Positions 15,314 to 22,650 of a DNA stretch of 36,856 bases are shown piece by piece. Each line of letters starts with the position of its first letter. The first letter of the stretch is position 1. Source of the stretch: JAGXFP01 sp046484585 (GTDB lineage Bacteria > Desulfobacterota > Desulfobulbia > Desulfobulbales > JAGXFP01); the NCBI GenBank assembly GCA_046484585.1, contig JAWOIQ010000061.1, positions 1 through 36,856 of the forward strand, written 5' to 3'. The notes beneath the pieces are model-generated. The model made no database searches and was not told the origin of the DNA. It saw only the letters and a list, made by a program, of their open reading frames with translations. The position numbers and the translations under genes are program-made.

Positions 15314-16210
15314 ATGACCGACGTTGATAATAGCATAATCAAAAATGCGCATCTGATCAGGACCGCTTCGGTGGTCTCGGTGGCTGTCGCTCTGGTTCTG
15401 CTGCTGGTCAAGACATGGATCTGGCTGCTTACCGGTTCCCTTAGCGTGCTGGCCTCCATGGCTGATTCCCTGCTTGACGGGGCCGCTTCGACGGTTAATC
15501 TGCTGGCGATCCGCTACTCCCAGAAAACCGCCGACAGCGATCATCCCTTCGGTCACGGCAAGGCCGAATACCTGGCCGGCCTCGGACAGGCTTTGTTTAT
15601 TGCCGGCTCCGCCTTTTTCATTCTTATCCAGGCGGTAAGGCGAGTCATCGACCCTCTTCCCCTTGAGGTCAGCGGATTCAGTGTAGGGGTGATGATCTTT
15701 GCGCTGCTGCTTACCGCCGGCCTGGTCTTGTTTCAACGCATGGTGGTGCGGCGGACCGGCAGTGTGGCCATTAAGGCCGATTCGTTGCACTATTCCGCCG
15801 ATCTGTTCACCAATATGGGTACCGTCCTGGCTCTGGCCCTGGCCGCCATGGGTTGGGTGGCTCTCGATCCGCTGATTGCCATCGCGATCGCGCTGGTGGT
15901 TCTCTATAACGCCTGGCGGATCGGTTACGATTCCAGCCAGTTTCTGTTGGACTGCAAGTTGCCGCCCGAGCTTGAAAAGCGGATTTTCGCGGTTGCCATG
16001 GCAAACGAAGGGGTTGAAGGAGTCCATGACATCCGAACCCGCCTTTCCGGCCAGACCAAGATTATTCAGCTGCATCTTGAAATGAAGGGGGACATGATCC
16101 TGGCCGAGTCGCACCGGATTGCCAAGGAGGTGGAGAACGAGATTTGCAAGATTGCTCCGGGCGCCGATATCATTATTCATCAGGATCCCTGCCGGGAGGA
16201 GAGGGGATGA
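15314..16210 (+). CDS. Cation diffusion facilitator metal transporter (FieF-like)
   Basis: A 298-residue CDF-family exporter with six predicted membrane helices and a cytoplasmic C-terminal domain (about 210-290). The intramembrane metal site is visible: D51 and D55 in SMADSLLDG, and H159 and D163 in SLHYSADLFTN. HPFGHGKAEYLAGLGQ (77-92) is the FieF-type segment. The DD/HD site is that of Zn, Fe or Cd exporters. The substrate cannot be pinned down. The start ATG at 15314 has no strong ribosome site. The stop overlaps the next small frame (ATGA at 16207), suggesting coupling. Confidence 0.93.
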   Translation: MTDVDNSIIKNAHLIRTASVVSVAVALVLLLVKTWIWLLTGSLSVLASMADSLLDGAASTVNLLAIRYSQKTADSDHPFGHGKAEYLAGLGQALFIAGSAFFILIQAVRRVIDPLPLEVSGFSVGVMIFALLLTAGLVLFQRMVVRRTGSVAIKADSLHYSADLFTNMGTVLALALAAMGWVALDPLIAIAIALVVLYNAWRIGYDSSQFLLDCKLPPELEKRIFAVAMANEGVEGVHDIRTRLSGQTKIIQLHLEMKGDMILAESHRIAKEVENEICKIAPGADIIIHQDPCREERG

Positions 16211-16371
16211 GCGGGAAAGGCGGAGAAAACCCCTTTCTGCGGAAAGCGATTATAATAGGCTCCGCCGCTTTCGGGGCAACTCTCGTCTTCCGCGCCATCC
16301 GGCTGGTTGCCGCGGCCTTGATGCTTGGCGGCGGGGCAGGTAAAAAGAAAAACTCCCCGCCAGCCGAATAA
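16207..16371 (+). CDS. Small single-span membrane protein, unknown
   Basis: A 54-residue frame starting at an ATG that overlaps the transporter stop. It reads MSGKGGENPFLRKAIIIGSAAFGATLVFRAIRLVAAALMLGGGAGKKKNSPPAE, a basic N-terminus, one or two hydrophobic stretches and a lysine-rich tail. Such short coupled proteins often sit beside transporters, but I recognise no family. GGAGGAG within the end of the transporter gene is a suitable ribosome site. Confidence 0.55.
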   Translation: MSGKGGENPFLRKAIIIGSAAFGATLVFRAIRLVAAALMLGGGAGKKKNSPPAE

Positions 16372-16509
16372 GGGCGCAGGAGCCGTCTCTGGCCGTATCG
16401 ACAAATAGTTCCTTGAAAATTCGTCGGTAATTTTGAAACTAAATCGGAAGTTGCTTTTTGGGTAGGGTGATGATATAAATCCTCTGCTGTCAAGCTTTGT
16501 GAAGATTTT

Positions 16510-16596
16510 GCCTGGGTGGCGGAACTGGTAGACGCAAGGGACTTAAAATCCCTCGGGGCTTGCCCCGTGCGAGTTCGATTCTCGCCCTAGGCACCA
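16510..16596 (+). tRNA. tRNA-Leu (anticodon UAA)
   Basis: The acceptor stem GCCTGGG (16510-16516) pairs with CCTAGGC near the 3' end with one G-T pair. The anticodon arm AGGGA-CTTAAAA-TCCCT has anticodon TAA. A long variable arm (CGGGGCTTGCCCCG), as expected for leucine tRNA, and the T-arm GAGTTCGATTCTC follow. CCA is encoded. Confidence 0.97.
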
Positions 16597-16605
16597 TGCA
16601 GGATT

Positions 16606-16645
16606 AAGGGCCCATCTGTTGAATCATAACCGCTGGGCCCTTTTT
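16606..16645 (+). terminator. Terminator after tRNA-Leu
   Basis: AAGGGCCCA (16606-16614) pairs with TGGGCCCTT (16634-16642), followed by a short T run. It also lies close to the end of the leftward Hsp20 gene. Confidence 0.85.
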
Positions 16646-16700
16646 GATTGGAAGCCGAAGACTTGATCCTAACCTGATCGCTTGATCGGCTGGTTATCGC

Positions 16701-17087
16701 TCAGTCGGCCTTGATTTCAATCAGCCTGGGTTTGGCCGCTTCCGATTTCGGCAGGTGCAGGCGCAGAACGCCATCCTTCAGTTCGGCGTGTACTTTCGCG
16801 ACTTCAATCGTTTGCGGAACAGAAAAGGAACGGAAAAACTCCACATCGCCGAACTCTTCCCAACTGATGGCACCGGATACTTCGAGGTTGCGAGTTCCGC
16901 TGATGGTCAACGTGCCGTTGTCGATGTTGACGGTAATGTCTCCCTTGTCAACTCCGGGCATATCGGCATGCAGGAGAATCTCGTCCTCGTTTTCATAAAT
17001 ATCCACAGCCGGGGCGAAAGCGGGGAGCTGGTGACGGCTCTCCGGTGTGGTCTCTTTTCTTTTGGTAATCGCGGTGCTCTCACTCAT
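16701..17087 (-). CDS. Hsp20/alpha-crystallin small heat-shock protein
   Basis: A 128-residue ATP-independent chaperone with one alpha-crystallin domain (about 25-120): FAPAVDIYENEDEILLHADMPGVDKGDITVNIDNGTLTISG and the end motif ELKDGVLRLHLPKSEAAKPRLIEI. The N-terminal arm is short and polar. It is the second gene of a two-gene Hsp20 operon, 64 bases after the first. The start at 17087 has a strong AGGAGGT ribosome site. Paired small heat-shock proteins are common and often form mixed oligomers. Confidence 0.95.
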   Translation of the reverse strand: MSESTAITKRKETTPESRHQLPAFAPAVDIYENEDEILLHADMPGVDKGDITVNIDNGTLTISGTRNLEVSGAISWEEFGDVEFFRSFSVPQTIEVAKVHAELKDGVLRLHLPKSEAAKPRLIEIKAD

Positions 17088-17151
17088 GACTTTACCTCCT
17101 CTATATTCGAGTTCTTACGGATTCAGGTTTTCGATAGATAAATCTTATTTG

Positions 17152-17598
17152 TCAGCTGACAGCGATTTTTTTGGGTGTGGCGGCTTCGGCTTTGGGCAGA
17201 AGCAGGGTCAGTATGCCATTTTTCAAGCTCGCCGTCGCCTTGTCGGCGTCTGCCTCGGAAGGCAGGGTGAAACTCCGGGTAAATGAAATGGGCTCCCGTT
17301 CAATGCGGTGAGTTTTATAGCCTTCAGGGGCATCGGCTTTGCGGTTGCCGCTTATCTCCAGATAGTTGCCCTGGATCCTTATATTGATATCTTCCCTGGC
17401 CATGCCCGTCATTTCGGCTTTAATCTCAAGTTGGGAGCCGGTGTCATACAGGTTTGTCCGGGGGTAACCGTCTGAAGCGTACCAGCCGGATTCTTCCCGG
17501 TATGGCCGGTTGAGATCGGGGAACAGTCTGTCCATTCTGGAGCGAAACTGATCCATGGCTCCAAACATCCTGTCAATGTCGCTTAATCTTGTCCACAT
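17152..17598 (-). CDS. Hsp20/alpha-crystallin small heat-shock protein
   Basis: A 148-residue chaperone with N-terminal MWTRLSDIDRMFGAMDQFRSRMDRLFPD, the usual start of bacterial Hsp20, and an alpha-crystallin domain (about 40-140) ending ASLKNGILTLLLPKAEAATPKKI. The start at 17598 was chosen because AAGGAGG precedes it. A longer frame to 17724 encodes a non-conserved sequence. No clear sigma32 motif was found upstream. It is the first gene of the Hsp20 pair. Confidence 0.95.
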   Translation of the reverse strand: MWTRLSDIDRMFGAMDQFRSRMDRLFPDLNRPYREESGWYASDGYPRTNLYDTGSQLEIKAEMTGMAREDINIRIQGNYLEISGNRKADAPEGYKTHRIEREPISFTRSFTLPSEADADKATASLKNGILTLLLPKAEAATPKKIAVS

Positions 17599-18087
17599 AG
17601 CTCGTCCTCCTTCAAATTGAATGGGTTTTTCAGGCAGCGGATTCGGGCTTCGGTGTTTTGGATTCGATGTGTTTGTAAGTGTCTGTAATAACCTGAATAA
17701 TTCCGGCAGCTTGCCGATTGCCAAATCCGCTCTCTCATTTTCCGGAAAAAATAATTATAAAAATATGGATGTCAATATGGACAAGTTCGCAAAAGTTCAA
17801 AAAATGACAAACTCGCATAAAGTCACGGGGGAAGTTAGGCAGGAATTTAATCGGATAACGCTTGGGGCTTCGTGGGAATCTCACTTATCAGTTTGTAATT
17901 ACATTAGATAATCGTTTTCCCCTGGATTGCCAGGGTTCACCCCGCCGCCCTGCGGGGCGCCCGATAACGGCGCATCTGCGGCGTCGGCAACTCGTTAATA
18001 TACCATTAGTATTATCAACATCGTTGCCGCCTTGCATCTGCACCGCTCACGAACGCTCACGGATTCAGGCAAAGGGCTGAGTGTCGG
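17599..18087. repeat. 489-base intergenic region with R4 end and inverted R2 copy
   Basis: Positions 17803-17830 carry ATGACAAACTCGCATAAAGTC, an R4/R3-type end. Positions 17846-18069 are the R2 element in the opposite direction to 2263-2481, ending CTCACGGATTCAGG. The small open frames here (for example 17862-18080) are copies of frames seen in the other R2 copy and are not genes. The Hsp20 promoter should be in 17600-17760, an AT-rich stretch. Confidence 0.75.
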
Positions 18088-19053
18088 TTATTCTCTCAGG
18101 ATATTTTGCCGGTGCCAGGAAAGATTATCCTGGGATGGACGGAACGACTCCGGCTTGATTCTGGTAATGCTCCTGCCTTTGAAAATCAACATGTGGGCGG
18201 GCAGATTTCCGTTCAGCCTTATCGCGGCCGGGATTAACACTTCATATTTCTCGCCGATCCCGATCAAGCCATTGTCGAAGGACCAGCCGCACATTCTGCA
18301 TAGGGCCAGGCCGTTGTTCGGATGGTCGCTGCCGCCGATCCGCCGGGGGATAATGCGATTGACGCCGACGGCGGATTGTCCTTCAAGGGTCATCATTTTA
18401 ATGCCGCAGATTGCGCAGCGATGTCCATACAGTTCCAGGAGCGCCGAGTCGAAACCGAGGGCGGCTATTCTCCGGTTTATCTCTTCGCCCCGTCCGGTTT
18501 TTATGGTCGGAGCCACCGCCTCGCTCAATAACTCCTTGCGGTAGATGGCGGCGGCGTGATTTATCAGGGCAATGTCCATCAGGGGCTGATGGAGTTCGGA
18601 GGCGAAGTAGTTCGAAATCAAGGTTTCCCGCAGTTTTTTTCTGGATTTCTGATCGGTCAGGAGGGGGAGGATGGCCGGGTCGATTATGGCGCCGAGGTAG
18701 CTATTGTGGAGTTGCCCCATGGTGTCGATCTGTTGCTGTCCAGCCGCTTCTTTCAGGCCGGTCATTTTCCAGAATCCTTCTTTTTCGACTTCGAGAAAAG
18801 TCGCGGCCAGCCTGTTGTCGGAAACCGAGGGGGAGACGGTTTCCCAGTAGCGATTATAGGTTTCGGCAAGTTCGTGGGAGAGTTCCACGAGATTTTCTTT
18901 CAAAGCGCCGATGGCGGCCAGATCGATCACGGAAAGAAGCAGCAGCGGTTTGCCGGGGTACTGGAAAGCGGTGCTTTTGCCCCAGTTGTCTCTCTCCGGA
19001 GAGATTTGCAGATTGGCTAATTTTTCCAGACAGCTGTTAAGCGCTTTGTCCAT
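18088..19053 (-). CDS. HNH-fold protein with altered catalytic motif
   Basis: A 321-residue protein. The N-terminal part (FQYPGKPLLLLSVIDLAAIGAL, 30-51) resembles the amino-terminal domain found before HNH domains in some DNA-modification-dependent nucleases. The C-terminal part has an HNH-like zinc fold with C213-x2-C216 (CAICG), VNRIIPRRIGGSDHPNNGLALC and C252-x2-C255 (CRMCGWSFDNG). In related HNH proteins the corresponding segments are AAHIIP and HHWAFD. Here the catalytic His is Arg233 and the His before Trp is Gly256. It is a plausible defence or DNA-binding protein but may be inactive as a nuclease. It is isolated between repeats. The start ATG at 19053 lacks a strong ribosome site. Confidence 0.75.
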   Translation of the reverse strand: MDKALNSCLEKLANLQISPERDNWGKSTAFQYPGKPLLLLSVIDLAAIGALKENLVELSHELAETYNRYWETVSPSVSDNRLAATFLEVEKEGFWKMTGLKEAAGQQQIDTMGQLHNSYLGAIIDPAILPLLTDQKSRKKLRETLISNYFASELHQPLMDIALINHAAAIYRKELLSEAVAPTIKTGRGEEINRRIAALGFDSALLELYGHRCAICGIKMMTLEGQSAVGVNRIIPRRIGGSDHPNNGLALCRMCGWSFDNGLIGIGEKYEVLIPAAIRLNGNLPAHMLIFKGRSITRIKPESFRPSQDNLSWHRQNILRE

Positions 19054-19175
19054 TAGCAGACCGTTTGTGGCTGATTGGAACCGGTGCTTGCCGGACTCCC
19101 CTAACGCTCACGGATTAGGTTTTTTTAAGAGTGGAAAAGCCGATTTGTAAACGTTTCGGCTTAAATTGTCAAATG

Positions 19176-19369
19176 TGATAAACTCGCAAAAAGTCGAATA
19201 AAGCAGCCATTTCGAATGCAGTGTGAGAAATCTTATTCTTTACACCCACAGGGGTTTCGTTTGAACAGACAAGCTGCTTGACTCAGCTTTAACCCATTGG
19301 AACTATTAAGATTTCTCCAGTTGGTTGAAATGACATTATAGCAGTCTCGACTTTTTGCGACGCCATCAA
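19176..19369. repeat. MITE-like dispersed repeat R3, long copy
   Basis: The reverse complement begins TTGATGGCGTCGCAAAAAGTC. It then follows the order of the 3086-3229 copy: TGTCATTTC, GGAGAAATCTTAATAGTTC, AAGATTTCTCACA, TTCGAAATGG, and an outer end CTTTTTGCGAGTTTATCA. It contains an extra interior segment, 19255-19300, with CAGACAAGCTGC and GACTCA. The same words reappear at 5908-5926 before the PHP gene. The rest of the 19054-19459 gap shows no gene. Confidence 0.85.
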
Positions 19370-19459
19370 TTCCGGCGCGCAACGGTCAAAGAGGGCAGCC
19401 GCGGCCCCGGGAAAATCCCGAAAAACCTCGGGGAGCAGCTGCCGCGAAGGTTGAAGGGT

Positions 19460-20188
19460 TTAGCCTTCGGTTTGCGAAATATCCGCCACCTCAGTCTTTT
19501 TGCCGGTTTTCTTCCGGTAAAATTGCATTATTTTTTTGGTGGTGATCGGGAACAGGCCCAGAATGGCAAATGAGATGATCAGACTCGGCGAAAAGATGTC
19601 CTTCAAGGCTTCGATCCGGGCCAGTTCCTTGCCGGCATTGACGTAAACCAGCGTGCCGGGCAGCATCCCCAGCTGGGAGATCCAGTAAAAGGTGCGGATC
19701 TTCATGCCGCTCAGCCCCATGACCAGGTTGATTATGAAGAACGGAAAAACCGGGATCAGCCGCATCGTGAAAAGGTAGAAGGCCCCCTCTTTCTCGATGC
19801 CTTTATTGATGGCGGAAAGCTGTTTCTTGAACCTGGTCTGGACCCAGTCCCGCAGCAGGAAACGGGAAACGATACAGGCCAGGGTGGCGCCGATGGTGCT
19901 GGCAAAGGAGACCACCAGGGTGCCGATCGCGAGACCGAACAGGGCCCCGCCGGCCAGGGTCATGACCGCAGCGCCGGGCAGGGAGAGGGCGGTGACGATT
20001 ATATAGATGACCGCGTAGCCGGTGATCACCGCCAAGCGGTGCCCGGCGTACAGCTCGGCGAAATACTCCCGGGATTCCTTCAGGTAATCGAGGGTGAGAT
20101 ACTGGCCCAGATTCAAAAAGTAAAACAGGGCCGTCGCGAGCAGAATTGCAGTTACGATCGCTGTTCTTTCCAGATTTTTCTTGGTCAT
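19460..20188 (-). CDS. TVP38/TMEM64-family membrane protein (VTT domain)
   Basis: A 242-residue integral membrane protein with a VTT (SNARE-associated) domain at about 60-185. The family motifs are GAAVMTLAGGALFG, FTMRLIPVFPFFIINLVMGLSGM and LPGTLVYVNAGKEL. About six hydrophobic segments are visible, with a basic C-terminal tail. This DedA-related family is linked to lipid scrambling or transport, but the substrate of this protein is unknown. It is monocistronic. R4-type repeats flank it on both sides. Confidence 0.93.
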   Translation of the reverse strand: MTKKNLERTAIVTAILLATALFYFLNLGQYLTLDYLKESREYFAELYAGHRLAVITGYAVIYIIVTALSLPGAAVMTLAGGALFGLAIGTLVVSFASTIGATLACIVSRFLLRDWVQTRFKKQLSAINKGIEKEGAFYLFTMRLIPVFPFFIINLVMGLSGMKIRTFYWISQLGMLPGTLVYVNAGKELARIEALKDIFSPSLIISFAILGLFPITTKKIMQFYRKKTGKKTEVADISQTEG

Positions 20189-20223
20189 CGGCTGACTCGC
20201 TTATTTTGTTATGAATTAAGGTC

Positions 20224-20297
20224 GATGGCGTCGTGAAAAGTCGAACCCTTCGACAGGCTCAGGGTGAGCTGGGTTTGACTTTTTGCGAATTCATCAA
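20224..20297. repeat. Short R4-type inverted repeat element
   Basis: GATGGCGTCGTGAAAAGTC at the left and GACTTTTTGCGAATTCATC at the right form imperfect inverted ends around CCCTTCGACAGGCTCAGGG, itself an imperfect palindrome. It sits in the 152-base gap between the VTT and SprT-like genes. Confidence 0.8.
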
Positions 20298-20340
20298 GGC
20301 GGAATGATTTTCGCACGGGACCGCCCCTCACCCCTAATCC

Positions 20341-21522
20341 CTAACCACTAACCGAAGGCGGTTCCGGGAGCATCCGCTCTTCCGGAGGATTGCTCTCAAG
20401 CCCCTTGCGGAGCTTCAGACGCCGTCCGGCCTGGCATCCTTGCTCGTAACTGTCAGGGTCCACCCTGGCCCCTCTTTTTCGGCCGCGTTTAAGTTTCGGA
20501 TAGCGTGCCCCCACATAGCGCCGCAACGCCGGATCGTCGGTCACGGCCGGCAATCTTCCTTGCCGATCCGCCGCTCCGGGAGCGGGCTCGGCGGTCGGCC
20601 GCCCCTTTTCTCCTTCGCTGGCCAGGCCTTCCCTGAAACCGTTCAATATCCCGAGCCAGTAGGAGTTCCGGCTGTATTTAGGAGCGCGGCCGCCGGCTTT
20701 CTGGCCCCGCCACATCAAGGGCAGGCGATCCATCAGGAAATGGTATACGTAGCCGGCAATCCGGACATTGTCGCTCCTGCCCATGATATCCAGGCATTTG
20801 TAGCTGGTCAGTTCCCGGGCGTCGAAAAGCGGAGTAATGACGATCTCCACCCTGAAGTGATCGATCAGCAGGGCGCAGATCGCCCGGTGGTAGCTTTGCA
20901 GCCGTTTTTTGCCGAGGTTGATCAAAAGGTTCACGCAAGGGGACTCCTTTTTGCCGCTTTCGAGATTTTCGGTAAGGTTGTACCTCTCCATCATCTGCCG
21001 GGCCTTGCGCATGGCCAGCAGGGCTTCGTGTTCATTGGCGGAGCCGGCAAGGGCCAGAAGTTTGCGGATCTTCTCGATTTTGCGTCCCTTCTCTCCGCCT
21101 GCCCGGCCTGGGTCACCACTGCGGCCGGACGAGGGAAGCGGACCCGTGGCGTTACGGTAGCCGGCGGCAAGGCCGAGTCTCTCGCAGGCCTTCTTGAAGT
21201 CCGGGCCATGGCCCCGGGAGCTGCCCGTCTCTTCGCTTAACAGCTGATGCGCCATTTCATGTTTGAGGACATTGACCACCGCATCCCAGGGGTGGTCGAG
21301 GAGCAGCCGCTTCGAAATGCAGATGGTTTTGGCCGAGGGCAGCCATTTACCCCAATAACTTGAAACGTCAACCAGTTCGATCAGCGGCCTGCTCAGGGTG
21401 AGGCCGTATTGATAGCAGACTGCTTGATGTTCGTTCAGCAGTTGGCGGGTCCAGGCCCTTAAAAAAAAGGGTTCCTCGCTTAACATCTTATGGGGTTTTC
21501 GGACAAATTCCGGTTTATTCAT
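20341..21522 (-). CDS. SprT-like metalloprotease domain fused to DUF2786
   Basis: A 393-residue protein. The N-terminal part has a zinc-protease site LKHEMAHQLL (86-95, HEMAH at 88-92) and a third ligand candidate His105 in SSRGHGPDF, as in SprT/Spartan-type domains. A linker (130-146) leads to a DUF2786 domain, KIRKLLALAGSANEHEALLAMRKARQMMERYNL (151-183). A mixed alpha/beta region of unknown fold follows, and a very basic C-terminus (RGRKRGARVD). Fusions of these two domains occur in bacteria and phages. SprT relatives act on protein-DNA crosslinks, which is only a lead here. The start ATG at 21522 is preceded by an AT-rich sequence without a good ribosome site. Confidence 0.8.
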   Translation of the reverse strand: MNKPEFVRKPHKMLSEEPFFLRAWTRQLLNEHQAVCYQYGLTLSRPLIELVDVSSYWGKWLPSAKTICISKRLLLDHPWDAVVNVLKHEMAHQLLSEETGSSRGHGPDFKKACERLGLAAGYRNATGPLPSSGRSGDPGRAGGEKGRKIEKIRKLLALAGSANEHEALLAMRKARQMMERYNLTENLESGKKESPCVNLLINLGKKRLQSYHRAICALLIDHFRVEIVITPLFDARELTSYKCLDIMGRSDNVRIAGYVYHFLMDRLPLMWRGQKAGGRAPKYSRNSYWLGILNGFREGLASEGEKGRPTAEPAPGAADRQGRLPAVTDDPALRRYVGARYPKLKRGRKRGARVDPDSYEQGCQAGRRLKLRKGLESNPPEERMLPEPPSVSG

Positions 21523-21654
21523 TTTAGTGGTTATAGAATACTTAGCTCAAGCTATTGAAGAGGTTCTTTATATGCGTTTCAACTTTCTGGCTTGTTTTTT
21601 GGTATTGATTTGCTGTCATAAAATGAATCAGAGTCATAGTGGCATTCCATGGTG

Positions 21655-21703
21655 AGAAGCCAGAAGCCAGAAGCCAGAAGCCAGAAGCCAGAAGCCAGAA
21701 GCC
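21655..21703. repeat. Heptamer tandem repeat AGAAGCC
   Basis: Seven perfect 7-base units of AGAAGCC end at 21703. Within 45 bases they are followed by TTCTGACTCCTGTCTTCTGG, the same kind of CTCCTGA/CTTCTGG words found beside the 6735 array. Confidence 0.92.
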
Positions 21704-21757
21704 AGAATGACTGATTTTAAAGCTTTTCTCTTGGATTCTGACTCCTGTCTTCTGGCA

Positions 21758-21836
21758 TATGTCATTTCGACCGCAGGGAGAAATCTTTTGTTTTAGGTGC
21801 GATAGGATTACTCACGTTAGATTCGAAATGACAGAA
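21758..21836. repeat. R3 core repeat copy
   Basis: TATGTCATTTCGACCGCAGGGAGAAATC at the left faces TTCGAAATGACA at the right, giving the same inverted core as in the two longer R3 elements but without the outer CGTCGCAAAAAG ends. Confidence 0.8.
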
Positions 21837-22650
21837 ATCTGTATTGAATGGGAAACAGCCCGCTGAGTTTCATTAAGAGCCACTTCCTTTTCACGCATAT
21901 TTTCATCCTTGAATAAACGTGAATACTGTCTAATCCGATTGCCGGCAAAATTCAGCCCTTTTTTGAAAATATTTGGGGGTCTTTTAAGCCTGTCGACCTA
22001 TCCGCATGGGGCATAAGACAGCCGGAATATCCGAGTAGTATCGAAGCGTTAAACCTAAAACTTCATTTGCAAGTCGGAGGCAGTCATCTCCCCCTCTCTT
22101 GTCCACAGCCGGCAGCCGGATCTCCAGGTCTGGTGCAGGAGGCAACTTCGGCCGCGAAACCAAAGCGATCAACTCACTTTCGCGGCCTGGGCCAACCCGG
22201 CCGGAGCCCGCCGGTTTTCAGCGGGAACAGTGAGAGGCCGGGATTAGTGCCGTCAACCTTTCGGGCTAATTTGCGGTGAGGCGTAAAGATTCCCTGGTTC
22301 ATCGGCGGCCCGGAAAAGCCTGTCAATTCGGTTGGCACCGAGGATGATAATATTTTGTACTGATTTCAGACATAATACTTGCAAATAGAAGATGATTTCT
22401 GGTAACATTTTTTTAACTGTCTACATCTTTAGTCGCAGAGTGGGGTCCGCGATCTAGTAAAAAAGGTGTAGACCATACGGGGGAAAGCGATTTGGGGGCT
22501 CAAAAAAGTATCTTTCACGTAATGAATCATTCGATTCAGTATGCAATTACCAAATCTAAAAGTTTGTTCTGACTTTATTAGTTATCGGTGAATTTTGTCT
22601 GTTGGTGCTGACTGTAGATGTCAGGGTAGTGAAAAAAAGGGGGATTGACC

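Larger units (their letters stand above)
21523..22650. other. 1.1 kb gene-free region upstream of the giant cytochrome
   Basis: It contains a heptamer array at 21655-21703 and an R3-core copy at 21758-21836. A GC-rich segment at about 22050-22320 is capable of stable hairpins, for example GGCCGCGAAA (22150-22159) with TTTCGCGGCC (22178-22187) and CCCGC with GCGGG near 22206-22225. The last 300 bases are AT-rich and presumably hold the cytochrome promoter and leader. I could not recognise a known riboswitch, tRNA or conserved non-coding RNA. The short open frames here are not convincing. Confidence 0.6.

Noticed and set aside
16510..16650. tRNA-Leu as a phage or island attachment site
   Set aside because: No integrase and no direct repeat of the tRNA 3' end were seen nearby.
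17599..17800. Sigma54 or sigma32 promoter for the Hsp20 pair
   Set aside because: A GG-N10-GC coincidence exists on the reverse strand, but the -24/-12 words do not match well, and no CTTGAA/CCCCAT pair was found.
18032..18544. 170-codon open frame opposite the HNH-fold gene
   Set aside because: Antisense shadow; the reverse-strand gene has zinc-finger motifs and domain structure.
21984..22172. 62-codon open frame on the reverse strand in the 1.1 kb gap
   Set aside because: Part of the sequence looks protein-like, but it has no ribosome site and no recognisable family; it could be a relic.
22000..22650. Cyclic-di-GMP (GEMM) or cobalamin riboswitch before the cytochrome
   Set aside because: I searched by eye for the conserved core words of these classes and did not find them; only generic hairpins are present.
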